Assembly (NCBI GenBank): GCA_009996555.1
Contig: JAACZX010000500.1
Location: forward strand, 1-7,805
Reading direction: 5' to 3'
Length of the DNA stretch: 7,805 nucleotides
Source: Chitinophagaceae bacterium
Lineage (GTDB): Bacteria > Bacteroidota > Bacteroidia > Chitinophagales > Chitinophagaceae
Shown here: positions 1-5,918 of the stretch, piece after piece
Layout of the letters: the number at the start of each line of letters is the position of its first letter
How positions within the stretch are numbered: the first letter of the stretch is position 1
Translations under genes and position numbers: made by a program
Notes under the pieces: model-generated
Told to the model about the DNA's origin: nothing
The model's input: only the letters and a program-made list of their open reading frames with translations
Database searches by the model: none

Positions 1-408
1 GATGAAGTATTTACTGTAGTAAACGGTACAATTGGTTATGAAATAAAAGGAGAGGGAAAAAAATTTGCAGGGCCCGGTGAAACTGTTTTTTTTAAACGTG
101 GTGTGGCGCATCGCTTCTGGAACGCCGGTACTGATCTTTTACATTGCAAAGGATATGTGCAACCGGTAAATAATGTGTTGTTCTTTTTAACATCATTGTT
201 TGCTGCACAGGTGAAAAACAAATCTGCACAGCCCGAAACATTTGATGGCGCTTTCCTGATTACAAAATACAGATCTGAATTTGATATGGACGCTATGCCT
301 GTTTTTGTAAAACGTGTTGTTATGCCATTGATCTGCACAACAGGTAAACTCATGGGTAAATACAAACATTTCCAGAATGCACCTGCAGCATATAATAAAC
401 AGGATTAG
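1..408 (+). CDS. Cupin-domain protein, 3' part (5' end outside window)
   Basis: The reading frame is open from base 1 to the TAG at 406-408, giving 135 residues of a protein that starts before the window. The visible part is the second half of a cupin beta-barrel. The tail of cupin motif 1 (E-x6-G) is at in-window residues 2-9. Cupin motif 2 appears as G26, G34, H37 and N41 in the pattern G-x5-(P replaced by K)-x-G-x2-H-x3-N. H37 would be a metal ligand; the HxH pair of motif 1 must lie upstream. After the barrel, residues 52-135 form a mostly helical tail, as in small stand-alone Bacteroidota cupins of unknown substrate. The stop codon overlaps the stop of the opposing gene by 4 bases. The fold is clear, but no substrate can be inferred. 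Confidence 0.8.
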   Translation, partial: DEVFTVVNGTIGYEIKGEGKKFAGPGETVFFKRGVAHRFWNAGTDLLHCKGYVQPVNNVLFFLTSLFAAQVKNKSAQPETFDGAFLITKYRSEFDMDAMPVFVKRVVMPLICTTGKLMGKYKHFQNAPAAYNKQD

Positions 409-1037
409 TCAAGTACTTTCAGCTTTATATTTTTATACAGCACTTTACTGCCGGGATCGTGGCCTTGTAATGCAATGGTTCCGCTGCTAAGGATGCGGCC
501 TTCCATTCCTTTATCACGTGTTACATTGGCTGGCTCAGTATAATCAACCAGTTGTTTATTGTTTACAAACACGTTCACCTGTTTGTCTTTTACCACAATG
601 TGCATGGTAAACCATTCATTGTCTTTTGCAGGTGGTTCTTTTATATCCTGTACCGCATACAAACCTCCTGTACGGCGCCAATCGCTTTGCGAATTATTTA
701 CCTGTACTTCATAGCCTTTCTTTGGCCAGGAACTTTCCTGGTATTCTGTATGAAAATACACACCAGAGTTTGCACCCGGCATGGTCATAATATCCAGTTT
801 CAGTTCAAAGTTTTTAAAGTTGTGATTTCCTGCAGGGCCATTGTAAAACAGGTGAGCTACTTTTCCATTTACTACAATAGCGCCATTCTCTACCTTAAAT
901 GTTTCGGGATTGGCACCCACCTTCCAGCCGTTCAGTGTTTTTCCGTCAAACAAAGAAACCCATTTTGCTTTTTTGGGTTTTGCTGCTACTAAAATGATGA
1001 CAGCAAACAAGAACATGGTTATCCTGAGTAATGGCAT
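405..1037 (-). CDS. Secreted 3-keto-disaccharide hydrolase family protein (DUF1080)
   Basis: A 210-residue protein with a hydrophobic N-terminus (residues 4-19, ending V-A-A) that looks like a Sec signal peptide without a lipobox Cys, so it is probably periplasmic. The rest matches the DUF1080 / 3-keto-disaccharide hydrolase jelly-roll family. It shows SLFDGKTLNGW at 28-38, SGVYFHTEY at 91-99, GYEVQVNN at 108-115, TGGLYAV at 123-129, an EWFTMHI strand at 141-147, and the closing IALQGHD / YKNIKLK block at 188-207. Single-domain length is normal for the family. Characterised relatives hydrolyse 3-keto-glycosides or related sugars; the substrate here is unknown. The start at 1037 precedes the signal peptide; Met8 (1016) is an alternative but would shorten the signal sequence. 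It diverges from kdsB and has its own promoter-like sequence at 1064-1092. Confidence 0.88.
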   Translation of the reverse strand: MPLLRITMFLFAVIILVAAKPKKAKWVSLFDGKTLNGWKVGANPETFKVENGAIVVNGKVAHLFYNGPAGNHNFKNFELKLDIMTMPGANSGVYFHTEYQESSWPKKGYEVQVNNSQSDWRRTGGLYAVQDIKEPPAKDNEWFTMHIVVKDKQVNVFVNNKQLVDYTEPANVTRDKGMEGRILSSGTIALQGHDPGSKVLYKNIKLKVLD

Positions 1038-1063
1038 GAAACTGATTTTTTCTTTTACGTAAA

Positions 1064-1092
1064 CAAAAGTATTACTTCAATTCCTCTTTCAA
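1064..1092 (-). promoter_or_regulatory. Predicted Bacteroidota-type promoter of the DUF1080 gene
   Basis: On the minus strand a TTG (1092-1090) is followed after 18 bases by TACTTTTG (1071-1064). The second element matches the Bacteroidota -7 consensus TAnnTTTG exactly. Transcription would start near 1057, leaving a leader of about 20 bases before the ATG at 1037. The -7 match is seen directly; its use is inferred. Confidence 0.55.
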
Positions 1093-1123
1093 CCGAAAAC
1101 AAAAAATAAACCCGCAGTTAGTT

Positions 1124-1131
1124 TACTTTTG
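1124..1131 (+). promoter_or_regulatory. Predicted -7 element of the kdsB promoter
   Basis: TACTTTTG is an exact TAnnTTTG match ending five bases before the kdsB ATG. I see no TTTG at the expected -33 distance, where the sequence is A-rich (about 1098-1110). If used, it would start transcription at or next to the start codon, giving a leaderless or nearly leaderless mRNA. Confidence 0.4.
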
Positions 1132-1135
1132 TTAC

Positions 1136-1852
1136 ATGCACATTATTGCTGTTATTCCCGCCCGTTATGCGGCCACACGGTTTCCGGCCAAACTTATGCA
1201 GATGCTTGGTAATAAAACCATCATCAGGCACACGTATGAAAACACTGTAGCAACAGGTTTATTTAACGATGTATTGGTGGTAACAGACAGTACTGTTATT
1301 TATGATGAAATCACTTCTGCAGGCGGTAAGGCTGTGATGAGCATAAAAGAACATGAAAGCGGTACCGACCGTATTGCTGAAGCTGTGCAGAATATGGATG
1401 TGGATGTTGTGATCAATGTGCAGGGCGATGAACCGTTTGTTCAAAAATCATCACTTGAAAAATTATGTACATTGTTTCGGGATGCTTCTGTTGAATTTGG
1501 ATCACTCATGCACATCATCGGGAATGAAGAGTTGATCAACGATCCAAATTGTGTAAAAGTGGTAGTGAATAAGCAGATGGATGCTTTATACTTCAGCCGT
1601 AGTGTTATTCCGTATAAAAGAGATGCAGCTGTTCCTGTTTCGTATTTTAAACACATTGGCATGTATGGTTACCGTAAAAATGCGCTGCTTACATTCTCTG
1701 CTTTACCCCCTTCTTTGCTGGAACAAACGGAAAAGCTGGAGCAATTGCGGTTGCTGGAAAACGGGTTTAAGATCAGGATGGCTGTAACTGAACCTGTTGG
1801 GGTTTCAATAGATACCCCGGCCGATCTGGAAAAAGCCCGGCTTCTGTTGTAA
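1136..1852 (+). CDS. kdsB: 3-deoxy-manno-octulosonate cytidylyltransferase (CMP-KDO synthetase)
   Basis: KdsB activates KDO with CTP to give CMP-KDO and pyrophosphate in the cytoplasm, the step before KDO transfer to lipid A. The 238-residue protein is close to the usual length of about 245-250. The motifs run in the family order. [15 protein letters not shown] (7-21) is the nucleotide-binding loop. TD (50-51), SGTDR (75-79), NVQGDEP (94-100, with the metal-binding Asp), DPNCVK (136-141), [10 protein letters not shown] (150-159), HIGMYGYR (173-180), LEQLR (201-205) and SIDTP (224-228) follow. The start is well placed because the nucleotide loop begins about seven residues in, as in E. coli KdsB. 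It stands alone, diverging from the DUF1080 gene, with no other LPS gene in view. Its presence supports a Gram-negative host. Confidence 0.97.
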   Translation: MHIIAVIPARYAATRFPAKLMQMLGNKTIIRHTYENTVATGLFNDVLVVTDSTVIYDEITSAGGKAVMSIKEHESGTDRIAEAVQNMDVDVVINVQGDEPFVQKSSLEKLCTLFRDASVEFGSLMHIIGNEELINDPNCVKVVVNKQMDALYFSRSVIPYKRDAAVPVSYFKHIGMYGYRKNALLTFSALPPSLLEQTEKLEQLRLLENGFKIRMAVTEPVGVSIDTPADLEKARLLL

Positions 1853-1854
1853 GT

Positions 1855-1934
1855 AAAAACCGTTACTGTGAGAAAAAAAATACCGGAAAGTCTTTCGGAT
1901 TGTCAAAAACGTTTCTATCTTACACTCGGTTTTT
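1855..1934 (+). other. Foldable spacer downstream of kdsB
   Basis: The 8-base arms AAAAACCG (1855-1862) and CGGTTTTT (1927-1934) are exact inverted complements. Inside them TGTGAG (1867-1872) can pair with CTTACA (1919-1924) with one G-U. A small hairpin, CCGGAAAG / CTTTCGG, sits at 1883-1898. The structure ends in a T run, so it could be a first weak terminator, an mRNA 3' end or a small RNA. Pairing was done by eye only. Confidence 0.25.
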
Positions 1935-1957
1935 CATAGGATATTGGATTTTAAAAC

Positions 1958-1987
1958 GGGGCAGGATTTCTATCTGGCCCCTTTTTT
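1958..1987 (+). terminator. Intrinsic terminator of kdsB
   Basis: GGGGC (1958-1962) pairs with GCCCC (1977-1981). The stem continues inward through AGGAT / ATCTG with one A-G mismatch and one G-U pair around a TTCT loop, followed directly by six T (1982-1987). On the minus strand the stem is followed only by four T, so it may also serve nadA weakly as a bidirectional terminator. Confidence 0.75.
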
Positions 1988-2010
1988 ATTTTACAGCCTT
2001 CCGGAAAAAC

Positions 2011-3024
2011 CTATATCAATCCAAATTGAGCACTCAACTCCAGCATCCGGTCAATAGGCTTTTTGGCAGCCAGTCTTAATTCTTCATCCATTAGTATTTC
2101 CGGCATTTCATATTCCATGCAGAGGTAGATCTTCTCCAGTGTATTGCGTTTCATGTGCGGACAGTCGTTGCATGCACAACTGTTATCAGGAGGAGCCGGA
2201 ATAAAGGTTTTATGTGGATTACTCTTGATCATCTGGTGAAGAATACCTGTTTCTGTTGCCACAATATATTCCTGGCTGCTGTCCTTTTCGGTGTATTTGA
2301 GTAACTGTGTTGTACTGCCAATAAAATCGGCAAGTTGTAATACAGGATCTTCACATTCAGGGTGTGCAATCACCTTAGCATCCGGGTGACGAAGTTTGAG
2401 CTTCGTGATCTTTTCCACACTGAAAATTTCGTGTACCATACAGGCACCGTTCCAAAGCACCATATTTCGGCCAGTTACTTTGTTGATATAGGCACCAAGG
2501 TTTTTATCAGGCGCAAAAATGATCTTCTGGTCTTTTGGCAGGCTTTCCACAATCTTTTGTGTATTACTGCTGGTGCAAATGATATCGCTAAGGGCTTTAA
2601 TACCCGCACTGCAGTTGATGTAAGAGATCACCAGGTAATCGGGGTGCTTTTGCTTAAATTGCTCAAACAGCGGCGGTGGGCAACTATCACTCAGGGAACA
2701 ACCGGCCTTTAGATCGGGTATCACCACTTTTTTGGTGGGGTTCAGGATCTTGGCTGTTTCGGCCATAAAATGCACGCCGGCAAAAACAATGATATCCGCA
2801 TTCGTTTTCTCCGCCTTTTGTGCAAGTCCAAGGCTGTCGCCAATATAATCAGCCACATCCTGTATATCCGGCTCCTGGTAATAGTGCGCCAGGATAATGG
2901 CATTTTTTTCTTTCTTCAAACGTTCAATTTCTGCAAAGAGGTCCAGTTCGGGATCAATCTCCACATTCAGAAATCCATTCTTCTCAACGTTTATCTTTGG
3001 ATCGGTTACAAGCATTGTGTTCAT
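2011..3024 (-). CDS. nadA: Quinolinate synthase NadA
   Basis: NadA condenses iminoaspartate with dihydroxyacetone phosphate to quinolinate in de novo NAD synthesis, using a [4Fe-4S] cluster with three protein ligands. The 337 residues give the full three-domain architecture. Visible motifs are AHYYQ (46-50), GDSLGLA (62-68), [12 protein letters not shown] (83-94), [14 protein letters not shown] (103-116), a [10 protein letters not shown] block (135-144), NGACMVHE (192-199), HPEC (221-224), ATETGILH (256-263) and a CxCxxC cluster at 283-288. Cluster ligands should be Cys109, Cys195 and one of the 283/285/288 group, most likely Cys288. The first ATG (3024) is used here. Met4 (3015) is possible because AGGA-like bases lie about 8 nt before it, and the N-terminal 20 residues are poorly constrained. 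nadB and nadC are not adjacent. The gene diverges from ppiD across the origin-like region. Confidence 0.97.
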   Translation of the reverse strand: MNTMLVTDPKINVEKNGFLNVEIDPELDLFAEIERLKKEKNAIILAHYYQEPDIQDVADYIGDSLGLAQKAEKTNADIIVFAGVHFMAETAKILNPTKKVVIPDLKAGCSLSDSCPPPLFEQFKQKHPDYLVISYINCSAGIKALSDIICTSSNTQKIVESLPKDQKIIFAPDKNLGAYINKVTGRNMVLWNGACMVHEIFSVEKITKLKLRHPDAKVIAHPECEDPVLQLADFIGSTTQLLKYTEKDSSQEYIVATETGILHQMIKSNPHKTFIPAPPDNSCACNDCPHMKRNTLEKIYLCMEYEMPEILMDEELRLAAKKPIDRMLELSAQFGLI

Positions 3025-3079
3025 CCTGCTTTGTTTAAAATTTGACTCGAAACTAAATCAAAAAAATTTGTGGTTTTTG

Positions 3080-3133
3080 CCCTAATAACTCTTAATAGAT
3101 TCTTTTTTATTTAATAATCTAATATTATTAGGG
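3080..3133. repeat. Inverted repeat bounding a very AT-rich segment (possible unwinding element)
   Basis: CCCTAATAA (3080-3088) and its exact complement TTATTAGGG (3125-3133) flank 36 bases of almost pure A and T. Only 5 of the 48 bases at 3083-3130 are G or C. Further imperfect complementarity (AATAGAT with ATCTAAT) extends inward. It lies just left of the DnaA-box array, as an unwinding element would. Confidence 0.55.
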
Positions 3134-3147
3134 ATGTGAATTCGTGG

Positions 3148-3167
3148 ATATCTGTACGCATATCTGT
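3148..3167 (+). repeat. Short direct repeat ATATCTGT
   Basis: ATATCTGT occurs at 3148-3155 and 3160-3167, a 12-base period. An inverted ACAGAT follows at 3183-3188. It sits between the AT-rich segment and the first strict DnaA box. Function unknown. Confidence 0.4.
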
Positions 3168-3191
3168 TTTGTAAAGTTACGAACAGATGGT

Positions 3192-3221
3192 TTATTCACA
3201 GTTATTCCCAACTCATTCACA
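3192..3221 (+). promoter_or_regulatory. Phased array of three DnaA-box-like sites
   Basis: TTATTCACA (3192-3200, strict match), TTATTCCCA (3202-3210, one mismatch) and TCATTCACA (3213-3221, one mismatch) are in the same orientation. Their starts are 10 and 11 bases apart, about one helical turn, so DnaA protomers could bind on one face of the helix. Confidence 0.6.
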
Positions 3222-3228
3222 TACTGAT

Positions 3229-3246
3229 AGTAAGCAGCAGTAAGCA
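3229..3246 (+). repeat. Tandem 8-mer AGTAAGCA, 10-base period
   Basis: AGTAAGCA occurs at 3229-3236 and 3239-3246 with GC between the copies. It continues the 10-base periodicity of the DnaA-like sites immediately to its left. No known binding motif is recognised. Confidence 0.5.
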
Positions 3247-3256
3247 CTTTACGTGT

Positions 3257-3265
3257 TTATACACA
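3257..3265 (+). promoter_or_regulatory. DnaA box TTATACACA
   Basis: A strict TTWTNCACA match, one mismatch from the high-affinity consensus TTATCCACA, in the same orientation as the array at 3192-3221. Confidence 0.55.
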
Positions 3266-3322
3266 ATCGGGGATATAAAAACAGCTGTACAACTACCATT
3301 CAAAAAACAGTAAAGAGGGCTG

Positions 3323-3397
3323 TTAACGGAGAGAGGATAAACCCGGGGTTTTTAACGTAAAAAATTCGAGGGGTACTTGCCGGGCTTTCTCTTAACG
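3323..3397 (+). repeat. Three TTAACG copies around a GC palindrome
   Basis: TTAACG occurs at 3323-3328, 3352-3357 and 3392-3397. Between the first two lies AAACCC-G-GGGTTT (3339-3351), a near-perfect palindrome. GTTAA + GAG near 3322-3331 can also pair with CTCTTAAC (3389-3396 region), so the block could fold if transcribed. The role is unknown; it lies in the spacer between the two DnaA-box groups. Confidence 0.35.
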
Positions 3398-3453
3398 AAA
3401 CATACACCAGGTTTTCCCCGTTTGCTTTTGCAGAAATCCACAGGTTCATCCGG

Positions 3454-3478
3454 TTATTCACAACCCCGTTGTGAATTG
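3454..3478. promoter_or_regulatory. Head-to-head pair of DnaA-box-like sites forming a palindrome
   Basis: The arms ATTCACAAC (3456-3464) and GTTGTGAAT (3468-3476) are exact inverted complements separated by CCC. The left arm belongs to the strict box TTATTCACA (3454-3462). The right arm is the core of a minus-strand box CAATTCACA (3478-3470, 7 of 9). A weaker AAATCCACA lies 20 bases to the left, at 3434-3442. It could bind two DnaA molecules or be a dimeric operator. Confidence 0.55.
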
Positions 3479-3547
3479 TAAAAACGGGTTTTTGAAAATG
3501 GTAGACCTTAATTTTCTAAAACCCTTGTCCTGTGTTGTTTACGGGAG

Positions 3548-3556
3548 TTTTCCACA
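3548..3556 (+). promoter_or_regulatory. DnaA box TTTTCCACA next to the ppiD promoter
   Basis: A strict TTWTNCACA match, one base from TTATCCACA. It ends one base before the -33 element of the ppiD promoter, so bound DnaA could touch RNA polymerase there. Confidence 0.5.
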
Positions 3557-3557
3557 A

Positions 3558-3588
3558 TTTGTTCAAACCTTATTTTCCCCTATTTTTG
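3558..3588 (+). promoter_or_regulatory. Bacteroidota-type promoter of ppiD
   Basis: TTTG (3558-3561), a 19-base spacer and TATTTTTG (3581-3588) match the Bacteroidota consensus TTTG-n19-TAnnTTTG exactly. Transcription would begin near 3593-3595, about 26 bases before the ATG at 3621. This also argues against a translation start further upstream at 3471. Confidence 0.8.
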
Positions 3589-3620
3589 CCGCTCACTTTT
3601 ATAACGTACAATATAATATT

Positions 3621-5759
3621 ATGTCCATTATTCAGCAGATTCGTGAAAAGTATGCAGCTGTGAGTATTGCTGTGATTGCTTTGAGCCTTGTCGGATTTAT
3701 TTTAACGGATTACTTTGCCGGTCGTGGTAGTGGTGCCGGTGGATCACAATCAAAATCACTTGGTACCGTAAACGGAAAAGATATTGATGTGGTTGTTTTT
3801 AATGATCGTTTACAGGAAATGGAAAACGGTTACCGTTCACAAGGAATGGATATTAATGATGAAATGCGTCAGCAATTAATTGAAATGCTTTGGAATAATG
3901 AAGTAGAAGAAACCATCCTCACTGCTGAATATGAAAAGCTTGGTTTAACGTTTACTTCTGCTGATATGAATGAAGCATTGTACGGACAAAATCCTCCTCC
4001 GGCATTGGCACAGCAATTTACAGATCAGCAAACGGGTTTGTATGATGCAAATGCTGCACGCCAGTTCATCAATTCATTAAAGAAGAAAAGCGCAAGTGAT
4101 CCCCAGCGTATGTACGTTGAGCGTAATATTATTGATTTCCTTGTACAAAATGGTTTGCGTACAAAGTATGTAACATTACTTACCGGAAGTGTTTTTTATC
4201 CAAAATGGCTGAGTGATAAAGATCTTGCTGATCAAAGCAGTATTGCTTCTATTAATTATGTATCTATTCCTTATACTAGCATCAGCGACAGTGCTGTGAA
4301 AGTAACGGATGAAGATATTAATGCGTATGTGCGCAAGCATAAGAATGAATTTAAACAACAGGAAAGCCGTGTTATTTCTTATGTGTCATTTGATGCTGCG
4401 CCAAATGCTGCTGATTCAGCCGCTGCATTAGATGCCGTGAACAAACAGTATGCTCCTTTTACAGCATCTACTGATGCTGCTCAGTTTGTACTGGCTAATA
4501 ATTCAAGCACCGAGTTTTACGATGGTTACATTGTAAAGTCGGCTTTACAGGTACCAAATGCAGATTCGATCCGTTCACTTCCTGTTGGTGCAGTGTTTGG
4601 ACCTTACCAGGATGGTGGTAATTTTGTATTGGCGAAAATGGTAGCTAAGCGTGATATTCCTGATTCAGTTAAATGCCGCCACATTTTGGTTGGTACAATT
4701 GATCAGCAAACTGGTCAACCCACAATGACAGACAGTGCAGCAGCTAAATTGATCGACAGTATTAAAACTGCTGTGAATGGCGGTGCAAGCTGGGCTGATA
4801 TGGTGAAGAAGTATAACCCATTGAGTGACGGCAGCCGTGAGAATAATGGTGAAATGACTTTTTCTTCCGTACAAATTCAAGCGCCAAACTTTGCAAAAGA
4901 ATTTGGTCAGTTCATTTTGTTTGATGGTAAACAAGGCGAGCGCAAAGTGGTGAAAACAAGCTTTGGTTATCACTACATCGAAATTATGGAGCAAAAGAAA
5001 ATTGAGCCTGCTTATAAAGTTGCTTATTTCTCACGAGCAGTTGAACCAAGTGATGAAACAATCAACAATGCAAGTACAGCAGCAGCACAATTTGCAGCAG
5101 AAGCCCGTAATGCAAAACAGTTTGAAGATGCAAGTACCAAAAAGAAACTTGCGCCACGTGTGGCAGAGATCCGTCCGGCAGATTATTCAATCATTGGCTT
5201 AGGTGGTGCACGCAACCTTGTTAAATGGGTGTATGAAAATAAAAAAGGCACAGTATCTGAACCAACAACTTTAGGTGACAAGGTAATTGTTGCAGTAATT
5301 GTTGAAGAAAGAGAAGAAGGATTGCCTGATGCTAAAACTGCACGTATCCAGGTTGAAACAATTATCCGAAATCAGAAAAAAGCAAAAGAGATCATTGCTA
5401 AAATTGGTAACAACCGTGATCTGAACCAGATCGCTACCAGCTTTAAAACAAATGTGCTTCGTGCAGATAGTATTTCTTTCTATTCTCCATTCATCCCGGG
5501 TTTGGGTATGGAGCCGAAAGTTACAGGTGCAGCATTTAATCCTGCAGTAAAAGGCAAAGCAAGCGAACCAATTACAGGTAATTCTGCTGTATTTGTTATT
5601 GTAACAGAAAATGTTGGATTGCAATCCGCAGGTAACGCTGCTTATAACGATCGCCGTTTACAAATGGAGGGTGGTATGAAACAGGCTGGAGCAAATGCTG
5701 CTTTCCAGGGTTTGCGTAATGCGGCAAAAGTGAAAGACAGACGTATTAAGTTCTTTTAA
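3621..5759 (+). CDS. ppiD: Membrane-anchored parvulin-type peptidyl-prolyl isomerase (PpiD/SurA-like)
   Basis: A predicted periplasmic folding factor of 712 residues. A short basic cytoplasmic segment precedes one membrane helix (about 11-30), followed by a Gly/Ser linker (34-47). A SurA_N-like chaperone domain occupies about 48-240. A rotamase domain spans about 350-458: CRHILVG (352-358), a helical GGASWADMVKKYN stretch (387-399), S-x8-GE (402-411), NFAKEFGQFIL (423-433) and TSFGYHYIEI (446-455). Later segments around 534-566 and 636-664 repeat the end of a parvulin fold (G-x-(V/A)-SEP), as in the degenerate domains of PpiD. The start at 3621 puts the helix at the N-terminus and lies just after a consensus promoter. 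The frame stays open upstream to an ATG at 3471, but that extension crosses promoter and DnaA-box sequence. It is a single gene ending at a strong terminator. The family is certain; PpiD as the exact orthologue is likely from the architecture. Confidence 0.9.
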   Translation: MSIIQQIREKYAAVSIAVIALSLVGFILTDYFAGRGSGAGGSQSKSLGTVNGKDIDVVVFNDRLQEMENGYRSQGMDINDEMRQQLIEMLWNNEVEETILTAEYEKLGLTFTSADMNEALYGQNPPPALAQQFTDQQTGLYDANAARQFINSLKKKSASDPQRMYVERNIIDFLVQNGLRTKYVTLLTGSVFYPKWLSDKDLADQSSIASINYVSIPYTSISDSAVKVTDEDINAYVRKHKNEFKQQESRVISYVSFDAAPNAADSAAALDAVNKQYAPFTASTDAAQFVLANNSSTEFYDGYIVKSALQVPNADSIRSLPVGAVFGPYQDGGNFVLAKMVAKRDIPDSVKCRHILVGTIDQQTGQPTMTDSAAAKLIDSIKTAVNGGASWADMVKKYNPLSDGSRENNGEMTFSSVQIQAPNFAKEFGQFILFDGKQGERKVVKTSFGYHYIEIMEQKKIEPAYKVAYFSRAVEPSDETINNASTAAAQFAAEARNAKQFEDASTKKKLAPRVAEIRPADYSIIGLGGARNLVKWVYENKKGTVSEPTTLGDKVIVAVIVEEREEGLPDAKTARIQVETIIRNQKKAKEIIAKIGNNRDLNQIATSFKTNVLRADSISFYSPFIPGLGMEPKVTGAAFNPAVKGKASEPITGNSAVFVIVTENVGLQSAGNAAYNDRRLQMEGGMKQAGANAAFQGLRNAAKVKDRRIKFF

Positions 5760-5781
5760 CAGAAGTAGTTCTGTATAGCTC

Positions 5782-5811
5782 ATGGGCATAACGCAAGTTA
5801 TGCCCATTTTT
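5782..5811 (+). terminator. Intrinsic terminator of ppiD with GNRA loop
   Basis: ATGGGCATAAC (5782-5792) and GTTATGCCCAT (5797-5807) form a perfect 11-bp stem closed by GCAA, a GNRA tetraloop, followed by a T run (5807-5811). It isolates ppiD from the downstream DUF2480 gene. Confidence 0.9.
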
Positions 5812-5918
5812 ATGCACAGTAGTTTTACGAGTAAAAGCATGAAAAAATACGATACCCCGAAATGGTAAAAAAGGAAATTGCATATTTGGAGTAAATTTAC
5901 TATCTCAAACGAAGCGAT

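Larger units (their letters stand above)
3080..3556. other. Candidate replication origin (oriC-like region)
   Basis: This is most of a gene-free stretch between divergent nadA and ppiD. It combines a segment of about 90% AT (3083-3130) with a set of DnaA-box-like 9-mers. Strict TTWTNCACA matches on the plus strand start at 3192, 3257, 3454 and 3548. Near matches start at 3202 (TTATTCCCA), 3213 (TCATTCACA) and 3434 (AAATCCACA). Weaker 7-of-9 matches on the minus strand lie at 3135-3143 and 3470-3478. The core ATTCACA occurs five times in about 340 bp, counting both strands; chance expectation is roughly 0.04. DnaA boxes beside an AT-rich unwinding element are the known design of bacterial origins. 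That this is the active chromosomal origin is inference; dnaA itself is not in the window. Confidence 0.6.

Noticed and set aside
552..992. 146-residue open frame on the plus strand inside the DUF1080 gene
   Set aside because: It is antisense to a clear family member, and the product is a Phe/Tyr/Cys-rich sequence typical of shadow frames.
1550..1558. Strict DnaA-box match on the minus strand in kdsB (likewise 2411-2419 in nadA and 5810-5818 after the ppiD terminator)
   Set aside because: These are isolated single sites, two in coding sequence and one beside a terminator, without neighbouring boxes or an AT-rich element. They are close to chance frequency.
3032..3060. Possible nadA promoter on the minus strand (TAGTTTCG)
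   Set aside because: It has one mismatch in the -7 element and no matching -33 element, so it is not strong enough to annotate.
3483..3493. AACGGGTT followed by T, pairing with AACCCCGTT at 3462-3470, as a terminator
   Set aside because: The stem needs a bulge, has a 12-base loop, and no gene reads into it from the left on the plus strand. The DnaA-box palindrome explains the same bases better.
3471..3620. 50-residue N-terminal extension of ppiD from the in-frame ATG at 3471
   Set aside because: It crosses a consensus promoter (3558-3588) and DnaA-box sequence and puts a non-signal-like segment before the membrane anchor. The ATG at 3621 gives a normal PpiD-like N-terminus.
5271..5624. 117-residue open frame antisense to ppiD
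   Set aside because: Its composition is rich in Cys, Phe and Asn with no domain, and it lies wholly within the strongly supported ppiD frame.
5881..5899. Possible promoter of the DUF2480 gene (CATATTTG or TAAATTTA)
   Set aside because: Each has one mismatch to TAnnTTTG and neither has a TTTG at the proper upstream distance. A promoter is expected here but I cannot place it.
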